A stretch of 39,120 bases of DNA, from contig JAGGVZ010000046.1 in NCBI GenBank assembly GCA_021157735.1, positions 1-39,120 of the forward strand, read 5' to 3'. Below are positions 22,362 through 30,785 of this stretch, piece after piece. Source of the DNA: a bacterium. Lineage in GTDB: Bacteria; Patescibacteriota; Microgenomatia; UBA12405; BS750m-G30. A program made the position numbers and the translations under genes. The notes under the pieces are model-generated. The model was not told the origin of the DNA. It saw nothing but the letters and a program-made list of their open reading frames with translations, and ran no database searches. Within the stretch, counting starts at the first letter, position 1; every line of letters begins with the position of its first letter.

Positions 22362-23680
22362 GAGAGGCTTTTTAGCTCTTGGATGATTAACTGGGCCGCT
22401 AGTTTAGGGTCAGCTTTTCCTTTGGCTTTTTTCTGGACCTGGCCGATAAGAAATCCTACTACTTGGGTTTTGCCTTTTTGGAAATCTTCTACTGCTTTAG
22501 GCTGCTCTTTAATTACCTCTTTTATTAATTCTGCCATTTTCTCTTTGTCTAAAGAATACTGGTTCTGGGCCTTTTTAAGGGAGGCAATAATTTCCTTTGG
22601 AGTTTTGTTTCTCATTTGGGCCTGGTTGACAAGTAAACTGGCGATTTGTTTGGGAGTGAATTCTTTTTTGCCTAAAAGCACCGCTTGATAAAAGTTGGCT
22701 ATTAACTTTTTACTTTTTAAAAGTGTTTCAAACCAAACCGGAGGAATTTCCCACGCTGTTAATTTTTCCTCCCATTCCCATGGTAATTGGGGGAGGGAGC
22801 TTTTAATTTCTTTTATTTCTTCTGGGGAGAATTCAAAAGGAGGGATATCTGGTTCGGGAAAGTAACGATAATCCTTGGCAACCTCTTTGCTTCGTTGAGA
22901 AAAAGTTACTCCTCTCTCCGGGTCAAATCCTCGCGTTTCTTGTTTGGGGATTTTTCCTTGTTTGAGAATTTCTACTTGCCGATTTATTTCATATTCAATC
23001 GCTTTTTCTACAAAACGAAAAGAATTTAAATTTTTGACCTCTACTTTATAAGTTGGTAGGCCAGTTTCTGTTTGTCTTTGGACAGAGATGTTAGCCTCTA
23101 GTCTCATTGAACCTTTTTCCATATCGCAATCAGATACTTCCAGCCAACGAAGCACCTGCTGAAGCCTTTTAAGATAAGCTTTTGCTTCTTGAGGGGAATG
23201 GAGGCATGGCTGGGTAACGATTTCCACAAGGGGAACGCCGCTCCGGTTATAGTCAATTAAGGTTTCTTCTCCCTGATGAATTAGCTTTCCCGTATCTTCT
23301 TCCAGGTGGACGTTGTCAAGAAAAATTTTCTTTTTTTGGTTATTGATAAGAACGGGGACATATCCTTTTTCTCCAATAGGGCGAAAGTGCTGGCTAATTT
23401 GGTATCCCTTTGGCAAATCAGGATAAAAGTAATTTTTCCGGTCAAACCAAAATTGGCGGTTTATTTGGCAGTGAAAAGCGGTCGCAATAAGAATAGTTTG
23501 TTTAATTGCTTCTTGGTTAGGGACAGGGAGGGCCCCTGGAAGTCCTAAGCAGATAGGGCAAACATGAGTATTAGGAGGTTCTCTAAAATGGCGGTTGGGG
23601 CAGGAGCAAAACATTTTGCTTTTGGTTTTTAGCTCCACGTGGACTTCAAGACCGATGATTGGCTGCCAGGATGAGTTCAT
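22358..23680 (-). CDS. gatB: Asp-tRNA(Asn)/Glu-tRNA(Gln) amidotransferase subunit B
   Basis: 440 residues, slightly short of the usual 475. IIGLEVHVELKTKSKMFCSCPN and THVCPICLGLPGALPV contain the four zinc-type cysteines. YFYPDLPKGYQISQ, LEEDTGKLIH, DYNRSGVPLVEIV, MRLEANISV and DYRYFPEPDIPP are further family motifs. The helical tail region ends at TGA 22358. GatCAB amidates misacylated tRNA; tRNA-Gln and tRNA-Glu genes are nearby in the window. Its 5' end overlaps the MFS gene by 35 nt, so the transporter lies between gatA and gatB. Confidence 0.95.
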   Translation of the reverse strand: MNSSWQPIIGLEVHVELKTKSKMFCSCPNRHFREPPNTHVCPICLGLPGALPVPNQEAIKQTILIATAFHCQINRQFWFDRKNYFYPDLPKGYQISQHFRPIGEKGYVPVLINNQKKKIFLDNVHLEEDTGKLIHQGEETLIDYNRSGVPLVEIVTQPCLHSPQEAKAYLKRLQQVLRWLEVSDCDMEKGSMRLEANISVQRQTETGLPTYKVEVKNLNSFRFVEKAIEYEINRQVEILKQGKIPKQETRGFDPERGVTFSQRSKEVAKDYRYFPEPDIPPFEFSPEEIKEIKSSLPQLPWEWEEKLTAWEIPPVWFETLLKSKKLIANFYQAVLLGKKEFTPKQIASLLVNQAQMRNKTPKEIIASLKKAQNQYSLDKEKMAELIKEVIKEQPKAVEDFQKGKTQVVGFLIGQVQKKAKGKADPKLAAQLIIQELKSLS

Positions 23681-24917
23681 TGCCTCTTTTGAGAATAAAA
23701 CCTCCCAAGAAAAGAATCAATAACCCCATAAAGGCAAGAAAGAGACGGACGCTAATAAGATCAGTAAGCATGGCGGTAAAAATACTTGGAGGAATAACTG
23801 CGAGAGTCATTAAAAAGTCCAAAGTACCAAAAACTCTTCCCCTTACCTCCAAGGGAGTATTTTCTTGGATGAATGCTTGACAAGGGGCATAAGCGATAGA
23901 GGCGGAAAGGCCAATGATAAAAGAAAAGAGAGGGGCCAACAGAACCCTTCCTCTAGGAAGAGAGGGAAGAAGGAGGGAAAAGAGAGTGATAAAAGCTCCC
24001 ATAGAAGTCAGTCCTCCGGCAATCCACCCCTTTTTTCTTAATTTAAACTGATGGCGGGTTAAGATTAGTGTTCCTCCTACAATACCACAAGCAAGAGGAA
24101 AAACAACCAGATAACTGGCGTCATAAGGGGTAAGTTTAAGAATTTCACTGGAAATGCTCGGGATGAGAAGAGCGCTGGTAGTGGTGACGACCCGAAAAAG
24201 AAGAGCGAGGCCAAAGCTGTAAAGCAGAAGAGGACAAGTGATTAGAAATTGATAACCCTCTTTTATTTTACTCACCACGCCGTCAAAGAAACTTTGAAAT
24301 CCTTCGATAGTAGCCGCGGGGATATCGTGGGGGAGCAAAGCGGCACTAAGCCCGGAGAGAATAATCACGGCGGCGGCGATAAAGACTACCTTCACAGGAG
24401 TAAAAAGCCGCGTTAAAATTCCGCTTAAACCTGAGCCAAGGATGAAAGAGGCTTGATCGGTAAAAAGGAGAATATTGTTAGCAACGACCAAATTTTTTTT
24501 CTTAACAATAGCAGGAATAGCCGCAAGTTCCGCAGGGTTATTAAACTGGTTGACCACGGAGTAGAAAAAAATAAAGCCGTAAACTAAATATTTTTTCCCC
24601 AAATAGAAAGAAAGACCGTAAATTAAAGTTAAAAGTGCTTGGATAACGTTAGTGTATACCAAGGTACGTTTTTTGCTCCAACAATCTACCAAAGATCCGG
24701 AGAAAGGACCAATTAAGAGAGTAGGCAGAATATATCCAACCCAAACCATTCCTATCGCTACCGTAGAACGGGTAATTTCAAAGGTTCTTCCCAAGATAAG
24801 AAAGAGAAGAATATAATTGGCAATTTGAGAAAAAAAGTGAGAAGCCCAAAGACGGGCAAAATAGCGTTTTTCTTTGCGGCTGAATCTTTTTTTCCAATTA
24901 ATCTTTCCCTTTTTCAT
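23646..24917 (-). CDS. MFS-type membrane transporter embedded in the gatCAB operon
   Basis: 423 residues from ATG at 24917. Longer in-frame starts exist but would overlap gatA further. About 11-12 membrane helices: first half RLWASHFFSQIANYILL, PTLLIGPFSGSLVDCWSKKRTLV (the loop 2-3 motif D-x-x-x-K-R). The second half has SIAYAPCQAFIQENTPLEVRGRVFGTLDF, typical of the MFS_3/EntS-like exporters. The substrate is unknown. It overlaps gatA by 20 nt and gatB by 35 nt, so all four genes must be on one transcript. That packing suggests the insertion is old and stable rather than a recent arrival. Confidence 0.87.
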   Translation of the reverse strand: MKKGKINWKKRFSRKEKRYFARLWASHFFSQIANYILLFLILGRTFEITRSTVAIGMVWVGYILPTLLIGPFSGSLVDCWSKKRTLVYTNVIQALLTLIYGLSFYLGKKYLVYGFIFFYSVVNQFNNPAELAAIPAIVKKKNLVVANNILLFTDQASFILGSGLSGILTRLFTPVKVVFIAAAVIILSGLSAALLPHDIPAATIEGFQSFFDGVVSKIKEGYQFLITCPLLLYSFGLALLFRVVTTTSALLIPSISSEILKLTPYDASYLVVFPLACGIVGGTLILTRHQFKLRKKGWIAGGLTSMGAFITLFSLLLPSLPRGRVLLAPLFSFIIGLSASIAYAPCQAFIQENTPLEVRGRVFGTLDFLMTLAVIPPSIFTAMLTDLISVRLFLAFMGLLILFLGGFILKRGNELILAANHRS

Positions 24918-26301
24918 ATTGGTAGGCAATTTGCAAAACCAACTCTTCTTTTTTCTGTCCGGCAATTATTTGCAAGCCAACGGGCAGTTTTTGCGGAGAA
25001 GCACAGTTAATACTTATTCCCGGCAATCCCGCCAGACTACTTGCTTCTACCAGCACATCTTGTTTTTCTCCAAACATCGGTTCATCTTTTCCTTGTCCTA
25101 GTTTAAGGGGTAGATAGGGTGATGTTGGTGCCACTAAAGCATCCACTTGAGAAAATATTCTTTCGAAATCTTGGCAGATAAGTTTTCTTACTTTTTGGGC
25201 TTTGGCGTAATACCGATCATAATAGCCGGCAGAAAGAACATAAGTTCCCAACATGATTCTTCTTTTTGCTTCTTTGCCAAAAAATTCTCGAGAACGGCCG
25301 TATCTAATGCCGTCATATCGGGCTAAATTTGAGGAAACTTCGGCTCTTTGAATAATGGTATATACAGCAATTGAATATTTAGGATTTAGGACAGAGACTT
25401 CTTTCATGCGAAAACCAATTTTCTTTAAGGTTTTGATTGCTCTTTCTACTGCCTCCTTTACTTCTTTTTCCATTTCGGGAAGAAAGTATTCTTTAGGAAT
25501 TCCTAAAGTAATTTTTGAGGGAGAAATTTGCTCAAGACTTTCTTCGTAGTTGGGGACGGGATTAGGAAGAGTAGTCGCGTCGCGAAGGTCTTTTCCAGCA
25601 ATGACCCTCAGTAGTAAAGCAGCATCAGCTACTGTTTTAGTGATGGGACCAGGAGAATCCAAAGAAGAAGCCATGGCGATTAGTCCCCATCGGCTGACCC
25701 GCCCATAGGTAGGTTTTAATCCCACTACGCCACACCATGCTGCCGGTTGACGAATAGAACCAGCTGTTTCTGAACCTATTGCGGCAATCGTTTGATGGGC
25801 AGCTACCGCCGCGGCACTTCCTCCTGAGGAGCCACCGGGAACACGACTTAAATCATGGGGATTTTTGGTGGGGCCAAAATCAGAGGTTTCAGTAGAAGAG
25901 CCATGAGCCCAAGCATCCATATTAGTTTTTCCGATAATAATAGCTCCCGCTTTCTTTAATTTTTCTACTACGGTCGCATCATAAGGAGGAACAAAATTTT
26001 CTAAAATCTTGGAAGCAGCGGTAGTTTTTATCCCTTTTGTACAAAAATTATCCTTGACAGCGACAGGGATACCGAACAAGGGTTTCTTTTCCGTAATTTT
26101 TGGATTTTCTTTTAAGATTTGTTCAAATTTTTTTGCTTTTTCAAGAGCCCTTTTTTCACAAACAGTAATAAAAGCATTAATTTTTTTATCTGTTTGTTTT
26201 ATTTGCTCCAAACAGCTTTTTACCAACTGGGTGATAGTCAATTTCCCTTCTTTTATTTTTTCTCTTGCCTCAATAATGGTAAGTTCGTTTGGTTTTTTCA
26301 C
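24898..26301 (-). CDS. gatA: Asp-tRNA(Asn)/Glu-tRNA(Gln) amidotransferase subunit A
   Basis: 467 residues from GTG at 26301, which stands 1 nt after the gatC stop. A TTG 33 nt upstream is in frame but lies inside gatC and is less likely. Amidase-signature protein with the Ser-cis-Ser-Lys triad: catalytic Lys in PVAVKDNF, Ser pair in PGGSSGGSAAA and GSETAGSIRQPA. It releases ammonia from glutamine for GatB. It sits between gatC and the MFS gene. Confidence 0.96.
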   Translation of the reverse strand: MKKPNELTIIEAREKIKEGKLTITQLVKSCLEQIKQTDKKINAFITVCEKRALEKAKKFEQILKENPKITEKKPLFGIPVAVKDNFCTKGIKTTAASKILENFVPPYDATVVEKLKKAGAIIIGKTNMDAWAHGSSTETSDFGPTKNPHDLSRVPGGSSGGSAAAVAAHQTIAAIGSETAGSIRQPAAWCGVVGLKPTYGRVSRWGLIAMASSLDSPGPITKTVADAALLLRVIAGKDLRDATTLPNPVPNYEESLEQISPSKITLGIPKEYFLPEMEKEVKEAVERAIKTLKKIGFRMKEVSVLNPKYSIAVYTIIQRAEVSSNLARYDGIRYGRSREFFGKEAKRRIMLGTYVLSAGYYDRYYAKAQKVRKLICQDFERIFSQVDALVAPTSPYLPLKLGQGKDEPMFGEKQDVLVEASSLAGLPGISINCASPQKLPVGLQIIAGQKKEELVLQIAYQYEKGKD

Positions 26302-26302
26302 C

Positions 26303-26593
26303 TTATTCTTCCCAACGAATTCGGGGAACAACAAAATAACCGTCTCTTTTTTTAGGAGCGTTCTCTAAGACTTTGCTGGGACTGAGGCTTTCTTGAACTT
26401 TATCTTCTCGGCTGACGTTTTTGAGGTCAAGAGAACCAAAAGCGGGAGGAATTTTGGTGGTATCTATTTCTTTTAAAATATTAATATACTCAATAGTTTC
26501 TTTAAGCTGTTTTGCAAGTTTTTCCTTTTCTTCTTTGATTTTGAGGTGAGCCAATTTAGCTAAGTGGTTGATGGTAAGACTTTTCTTTTTCAT
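26303..26593 (-). CDS. gatC: Asp-tRNA(Asn)/Glu-tRNA(Gln) amidotransferase subunit C
   Basis: 96 residues. LTINHLAKLAHLKIKEEEKE-like N-terminal helix, LKETIEYINILKEIDT, and the C-terminal FVVPRI motif of GatC are present. It holds GatA and GatB together. First gene of gatC-gatA-MFS-gatB. A perfect TATAAT on the minus strand lies 6 nt before ATG, so the operon mRNA may begin at the start codon. Confidence 0.93.
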   Translation of the reverse strand: MKKKSLTINHLAKLAHLKIKEEKEKLAKQLKETIEYINILKEIDTTKIPPAFGSLDLKNVSREDKVQESLSPSKVLENAPKKRDGYFVVPRIRWEE

Positions 26594-26599
26594 CTTTTA

Positions 26600-26605
26600 A
26601 TTATA
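26600..26605 (-). promoter_or_regulatory. -10 box of the gatCAB operon
   Basis: Perfect TATAAT (26605 to 26600, minus strand), immediately beside the DUF763 stop codon (26606-26608) and 6 nt before the gatC ATG. No good -35 hexamer at 17-18 nt. Confidence 0.5.
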
Positions 26606-27742
26606 CTACACCTTACCAAAAAACCTTTCTGCTTTAAAGAGGAGATTTGTCTTCTCTTTCTGGAGAATACCAGGAGTATTCTTAACAGCTTTTTCGATAA
26701 TGGCTAAAGTTTGATCATAAATTTGCCGGTTAACAAAATAGGGAGTGCCATCTTTCCCTCCGTGGGCAAAAGTGTAGCGGGCGGGATCTTGGTATGAGGG
26801 TTTAGCGCCATAGATAATTTCTGCTACTAGAGAAATAGCCCGGATGGTTTTGGGTCCTACACCAGGAGTCATAAGCAGTTTTTCAAAATTAGTTGGTTGA
26901 GCAATTAAAGCCTGATTGATTGCCCGTCTAAATTGAGGTGATTCAAGAGACAATAAAGTTTCTCTTTCTACGGGGTGATGGTGAAATTCTGTTCCTGGTA
27001 AGGATAAAAATTTAAATTGCCAATCCTTTGTCTTGACAGTGAGGATTTTTAAATCCCGCAGAAAAGTCTTTGGTTTCCGGACAAGTTGAACCGCCACTTG
27101 GCGGTTGGCCCGACTTTTTTTAGAGGTTAGGTTGAGTACCGTAGGTAAGAATATTTGCGAACTGATGCCACTATGAGGTTCTTCAATAAATTTCTTTTTA
27201 GTATCCCCCAGCCAGTGATATCTTCTTGCTCGTCCCCGAGAAATATTCATCCCTTGTTGAATTACTGTCCACTTTCCTGTTTTGGTAAAAATGAAATTAT
27301 GGTGGTAAAGTTGAAAGCCATCTTGAATTAAAGCACTATCTACTTTAGCAGCTGCTCGGGAAGAATATTCTAATCTTTTCACTACTTTTTCATTTAATCC
27401 TAAGCGCCAGCCCCAACTGTTAATTTCTTCTGGCGTTTTCCGGGAGGTTTTCCCTTTTCCTCCACAGATGAAAACACCCAAGTCTTTCTCCAGTCCCTGA
27501 AAAGCAACCTTTAAAGCTCCCAAAGTAGTGGTGGTTAATCCTGAAGCATTCCAATCGAAAGCCAAAACACAACCCAATGACTGGAACCAAACTGGATCAG
27601 CCAGCCTTTTCAAAAACTCTTCTGGCCCAAATTCTCTAATAATGGCAATTCCAATTGCCCGGGCCAGCCGGACCATTCGCCCAAACAGCCATCGTGGACA
27701 CCGTCCATAGTCTAAAGTAAACTCCGCAACCCCAGTACGCAT
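26606..27742 (-). CDS. DUF763 domain protein
   Basis: 378 residues. It begins MRTGVAEFTLDYGRCPRWLF and continues with REFGPEEFLKRLADPVWFQSLGCVLAFDW and SGLTTTTLGALK, the DUF763 hallmark. HHPVERET and a helix-hairpin-helix-like LLMTPGVGPKTIRAISLVAEIIYG (residues about 284-307) follow, suggesting DNA contact. It ends with FAHGGKDGTPYFVNRQIYDQTI. The family is best known from archaea and thermophiles; its function is not established. TAAAAT lies 9 nt before the ATG. Confidence 0.9.
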   Translation of the reverse strand: MRTGVAEFTLDYGRCPRWLFGRMVRLARAIGIAIIREFGPEEFLKRLADPVWFQSLGCVLAFDWNASGLTTTTLGALKVAFQGLEKDLGVFICGGKGKTSRKTPEEINSWGWRLGLNEKVVKRLEYSSRAAAKVDSALIQDGFQLYHHNFIFTKTGKWTVIQQGMNISRGRARRYHWLGDTKKKFIEEPHSGISSQIFLPTVLNLTSKKSRANRQVAVQLVRKPKTFLRDLKILTVKTKDWQFKFLSLPGTEFHHHPVERETLLSLESPQFRRAINQALIAQPTNFEKLLMTPGVGPKTIRAISLVAEIIYGAKPSYQDPARYTFAHGGKDGTPYFVNRQIYDQTLAIIEKAVKNTPGILQKEKTNLLFKAERFFGKV

Positions 27743-27828
27743 TTCTTTTTCATTTTATCACTAGTCTCAGGTCTGTAGAAAAAGCCCGTTCTTCATTGAA
27801 ATCTCTTGTCAATCTGCTTCTTTTGTGG

Positions 27829-27837
27829 TGTTATAAT
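27829..27837 (+). promoter_or_regulatory. Extended -10 promoter of the LD-carboxypeptidase gene
   Basis: TG-T-TATAAT (27829-27837) is a perfect extended -10, 6 nt before the ATG at 27844. A TTGTCA lies 20 nt upstream, too far for a normal -35, which fits reliance on the extended -10. Transcription should start at the ATG. Confidence 0.6.
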
Positions 27838-27843
27838 ACCGTA

Positions 27844-28881
27844 ATGAGCCGAAAGCAATTGTTTGCTTCCCGGTTGCAAAAAGGCGATACTATTGCCATT
27901 GTAAGTCCGTCTGGATGCGGAGCTGGGCTTTTTTCTCACAGAGTCAAAAGAGGTATAAAAAATCTTGAGCGTAGAGGCTACAGGGTTGTCTTTGGAAAAA
28001 ATGCTTTCAAAGTAACTGGTTATACAGCAGGCTCTCCCCAAGAAAGAGCCGAAGATATTAATCAACTTTTTAAAGATAAAGCAGTAAAAGCAATTGTGTG
28101 TGCTATTGGTGGTAATCACTCTAATCAACTTTTACCTCACCTGGACTGGAAAGCGATTAAAGATAACCCCAAAATTTTTTGTGGCTTTTCCGATATTACG
28201 GTTTTGCATCTCGCTATTCACAAAAAAACTGGACTTATTACTTTCTATGGACCAAGCTTTTTAAATCAGTTTTCTGAATACCCTACAATACACCGCTATA
28301 CCTGGGAGTATTTTTGTAAAGCTGTTGCTTCTCCTTCTCCAATAGGAAAAATTACCCCTTCTTCTTGGTGGACAGACGAAGTTTTAGATTGGGCTGAAAA
28401 AAAGGACTCACAAAGACCAAGAAGGAAAAAGAAAAATTGCGGTTGGATTTGGTTAAGGAGTGGGCGAGCATGCGGCCGATTAATTGGAGGATGTATTACC
28501 TCTCTCATGCATCTTAGAGGGACTTCTTATTTTCCTTCGTTTAAGAATGCCCTATTCTTTTGGGAAATACCCGAGGGTGAAAGTATATACGAAGGAGAGC
28601 CCGTTTCTGTAATAGATTCATATTTGACCGATCTTGAGTTAAGCGGAGTTTTCGAAAAAATTAAAGGAATGATAGTTGGAAGACCTTATCGTTATAACAA
28701 ACGCCAAGTTAAAGATTTAGTCGAGGTGATAAAAACAAGGACATCTGGCTATAATTTTCCTATTTTATTCAATGTTGATTTTGGCCACACAGATCCAATA
28801 ATCACATTACCCATAGGCGTGAGGGGAACTCTCGACTCTCAGCAAGATCTCTTTTCGATAGATGGAAAAGCTGTATGCTAA
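27844..28881 (+). CDS. LD-carboxypeptidase / MccF-like serine peptidase (family S66)
   Basis: 345 residues from ATG at 27844; an in-frame start 48 nt upstream precedes the -10 box and is rejected. GDTIAIVSPSG opens the N-terminal domain. CAIGGNHSNQLLPHLD holds the candidate nucleophile Ser 93, FFWEIPEGES the Glu and FGHTDPIITLPIG the His of the Ser-Glu-His triad. S66 enzymes trim murein L,D-peptides (LdcA) or cleave microcin C-like acylated nucleotides (MccF). An Arg/Lys-rich insertion near residues 195-210 (SQRPRRKKKN) before NCGWIWLR resembles the MccF-like group. No microcin locus is nearby. Confidence 0.88.
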   Translation: MSRKQLFASRLQKGDTIAIVSPSGCGAGLFSHRVKRGIKNLERRGYRVVFGKNAFKVTGYTAGSPQERAEDINQLFKDKAVKAIVCAIGGNHSNQLLPHLDWKAIKDNPKIFCGFSDITVLHLAIHKKTGLITFYGPSFLNQFSEYPTIHRYTWEYFCKAVASPSPIGKITPSSWWTDEVLDWAEKKDSQRPRRKKKNCGWIWLRSGRACGRLIGGCITSLMHLRGTSYFPSFKNALFFWEIPEGESIYEGEPVSVIDSYLTDLELSGVFEKIKGMIVGRPYRYNKRQVKDLVEVIKTRTSGYNFPILFNVDFGHTDPIITLPIGVRGTLDSQQDLFSIDGKAVC

Positions 28882-28982
28882 AAAATGATTAAACCGCCGC
28901 AATCAAAATAAATGGGATAAGGATTCATACGGGTTGAAGGGTAGATTCAGTGTTCTACGATATTATTTGTAGACAATGAAAA

Positions 28983-29210
28983 ATGGATATTTTTGTTTCT
29001 GTAAAAACAAATGCTGGGCAGGAAAAGGTTGAGAAAATAGATGAAACTCACTTTAAAGTTTGGGTAAATCAGCCAGCTAAAGAAGGCAAAGCCAATAAAG
29101 CGGTTATTAATTTACTTGCTAAAGCTCTAGGTATACCTAAATCAAGATTAATAATTATTAAAGGGCAAAAGTCACGACAAAAGATAATTAAAGTTTTTTC
29201 CTCTAGTTAA
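28983..29210 (+). CDS. DUF167 (YggU-like) protein
   Basis: 75 residues, the usual length. VKTNAGQEKVEKI, FKVWVNQPAKEGKANKAVINLLAKALGIPKSRLIIIKGQKSRQK is the DUF167 pattern (described in parts: V-x-x-P-x-x-G-K-A-N and G-x-x-S-R-x-K). Function unknown. It lies alone between the LD-carboxypeptidase and rsmA. TATTAT at 28961-28966 may be its -10, 16 nt upstream. Confidence 0.88.
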   Translation: MDIFVSVKTNAGQEKVEKIDETHFKVWVNQPAKEGKANKAVINLLAKALGIPKSRLIIIKGQKSRQKIIKVFSSS

Positions 29211-29278
29211 CTACTTCTTGACTCTCAGAACAGCTCCAATATACAGCTTAATTAGCCAAAAGATATTAAAATAAATAA

Positions 29279-29977
29279 ATGAATAATTCTCTTTTAAGTT
29301 GGACAAAAGCTACTCTTCAAAAATTATCTTTAAAACCAGACCTAAAACATAAAGGTCAGCATTTTCTTGTGGACAAAAATCTGGGGAAATTTTTAATTTC
29401 TCAACTGCCGGAATTACCGATAATTGAGATTGGTTCTGGCTTGGGAGCAATTACCGGGTTTCTTGTCCAGAGAAATCTTCCTGTTGTTGCGGTAGAAATT
29501 GACCGCCGGTTTGAACCAATATTAGCTCCTTTACAAGAAAAATATTCCAATCTAAAGGTAATTTTTGCCAACGTTCTGAAAGTTGATTTTTCTCAAATAG
29601 AAAAAGAGTTTAAATTTAAAAACAAGGTTTGGCTGACAGGAAATCTTCCCTATCAGTTAGTGGAGCCGTTATTATTAAAATTGGTAAGAAATCCGAAAGA
29701 AAGAGAGGTAATAGCAGGGGCTACCTTTCTTATCAGTGAACGCTCGGCTCGGGAGATGGGGAAATTGAAGCCGCCACGAGGCAAATTAGGAATTTTGGCT
29801 ACTAGTTTATTTAATTTCCAGTTAATTAAAGTTGGAATCGGGAAAGAAAATTTTTGGCCTCCTTCCCGGACTAGTTCTGCCATCGTTAAGTTAACTAAAT
29901 TAAAACCAAAAGAGCTTTACTCTTCTCCATCTCGCTTCTTTGGTACCGACTGTTTACCCATCCAAGAAGCAAAGTAA
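29279..29977 (+). CDS. rsmA: 16S rRNA dimethyladenosine transferase RsmA/KsgA, N-terminal part
   Basis: 232 residues before an early stop. The SAM domain is intact: HKGQHFLVDKN, IIEIGSGLGAITGFL (motif I), VVAVEIDRR (motif II) and NLPYQLVEPLLLKL (motif IV NLPY). WPPSRTSSAIVKL begins the C-terminal region. The last 18 residues (after KLKPKEL) do not fit the family. The expected C-terminal domain continues in the -1 frame, so a frameshift lies at about 29916-29925. RsmA dimethylates two adjacent adenosines near the 16S 3' end. Confidence 0.85.
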   Translation: MNNSLLSWTKATLQKLSLKPDLKHKGQHFLVDKNLGKFLISQLPELPIIEIGSGLGAITGFLVQRNLPVVAVEIDRRFEPILAPLQEKYSNLKVIFANVLKVDFSQIEKEFKFKNKVWLTGNLPYQLVEPLLLKLVRNPKEREVIAGATFLISERSAREMGKLKPPRGKLGILATSLFNFQLIKVGIGKENFWPPSRTSSAIVKLTKLKPKELYSSPSRFFGTDCLPIQEAK

Positions 29978-30276
29978 AAAATAGTCTTCGAGAAGGACTG
30001 GTTATCTTATTCCAAACCACTAAGAACCAAGCAAGAGCAATAATTAAAAAATTAGGATTATCGGAAAATCTATTAGAGAAGACAGTTGAACAACTCAATG
30101 GGAACCAGCTTGAAGAACTCGACAAGGCCATCTTCAAAGTTAGTAATAATCAAAAGTCTTTTCCGCTCTGCTCTCTTTCTAGTTCGGAGAAGAAATTTTC
30201 TGTTTTGATCAGTTCTCTCTTTTCACTTATCATTTTACTTTTCCTCACCGATAGTCTTCGTTGGCTTTTCGAGTAA
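29916..30276 (+). pseudogene. rsmA: Out-of-frame C-terminal part of RsmA
   Basis: In the frame starting 29932, after LLWYRLF, comes THPRSKVKNSLREGLVIL, matching the RsmA signature R-x-K-x-x-x-N-x-L, then RAIIKKLGLSENLLEKTVEQL and ELDKAIF, the usual small helical domain. One base added in the TTT run at 29916-29918 would join it to the N-terminal fragment. The last 45 residues (from VSNNQ to TAA at 30274-30276) are unlike RsmA, run antisense to the CYTH remnant, and may mean the true stop is also lost. Confidence 0.7.
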
Positions 30277-30785
30277 ATTCTGCTAACTCGGCATCGGTCA
30301 TTAGCTTAATCCCTAGTTCTTTAGCAGCCTGTTTAATTCGCTTTTCCGCCCATTTTTTTCACTTGCTTGGGTGATAAGAACTTCTAATATGATAACCCCA
30401 AACTTTACTCCACTTTAGCGCTATTTCTACATCTTTGTATCTATAGTTATGATGCTTCTGAGAAGATTCTTGAACCTCAGTGAATCCCAATTTTTTAAAC
30501 ATGGTGACGACCTTTTCTACTTGAGAAGGATCAATAGGAATTTCTGTCTCTTCAAAATCACTCCCCTTACCTATTTTGTTTAACTTCAAAACTATTTTTG
30601 CTGTTCGCTTTGGTTTATTGTCAACAACTTTAAGAAGTTTATCAGGAAGAATAAAGAAAAGGATGTTCTTATCATCTGGCCCCAAATCTTCAGCATTCTG
30701 ATCCAAAAACTTTTTTTAACTGATTGTATTTTTCCTCTGAAAAAATGGCTCGAAATTCAATTTCGATTCTTTTCTTCTGGTCCAC
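30245..30785 (-). pseudogene. CYTH-domain (CyaB/ThTPase-like) gene with several frame disruptions
   Basis: Rebuilt across frames this gives about 180 residues, the size of CYTH (class IV adenylate cyclase / triphosphatase) proteins. Start GTG 30783-30785: the first segment has RIEIEFRAIFSEEKYNQLKK, a variant (Arg for Lys) of the E-x-E-x-K motif. A run of seven A (30711-30717) shifts frame; one fewer restores FLDQNAEDLG and 115 in-frame residues to TGA 30359-30361. Near 30381-30391 a shift would give LEVLITQASEK instead of RSSYHPSK, and one extra A in the run at 30353-30359 returns to KKWAEKRIKQAAKELG and a stop at 30245. Three indels imply a decayed gene or poor base quality. The start overlaps the glycosyltransferase gene by 29 nt. 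Confidence 0.65.
30249..30289. repeat. 41-bp repeat copy A (CYTH gene tail)
   Basis: About 36 of 41 bases match 34164-34204 in the same orientation, with long identical blocks CGATAGTCTTCGT and CTTTTCGAGTAAATT. Both copies encode, on the minus strand, a tail like ELAxFTRKxxEDYR. Confidence 0.75.
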
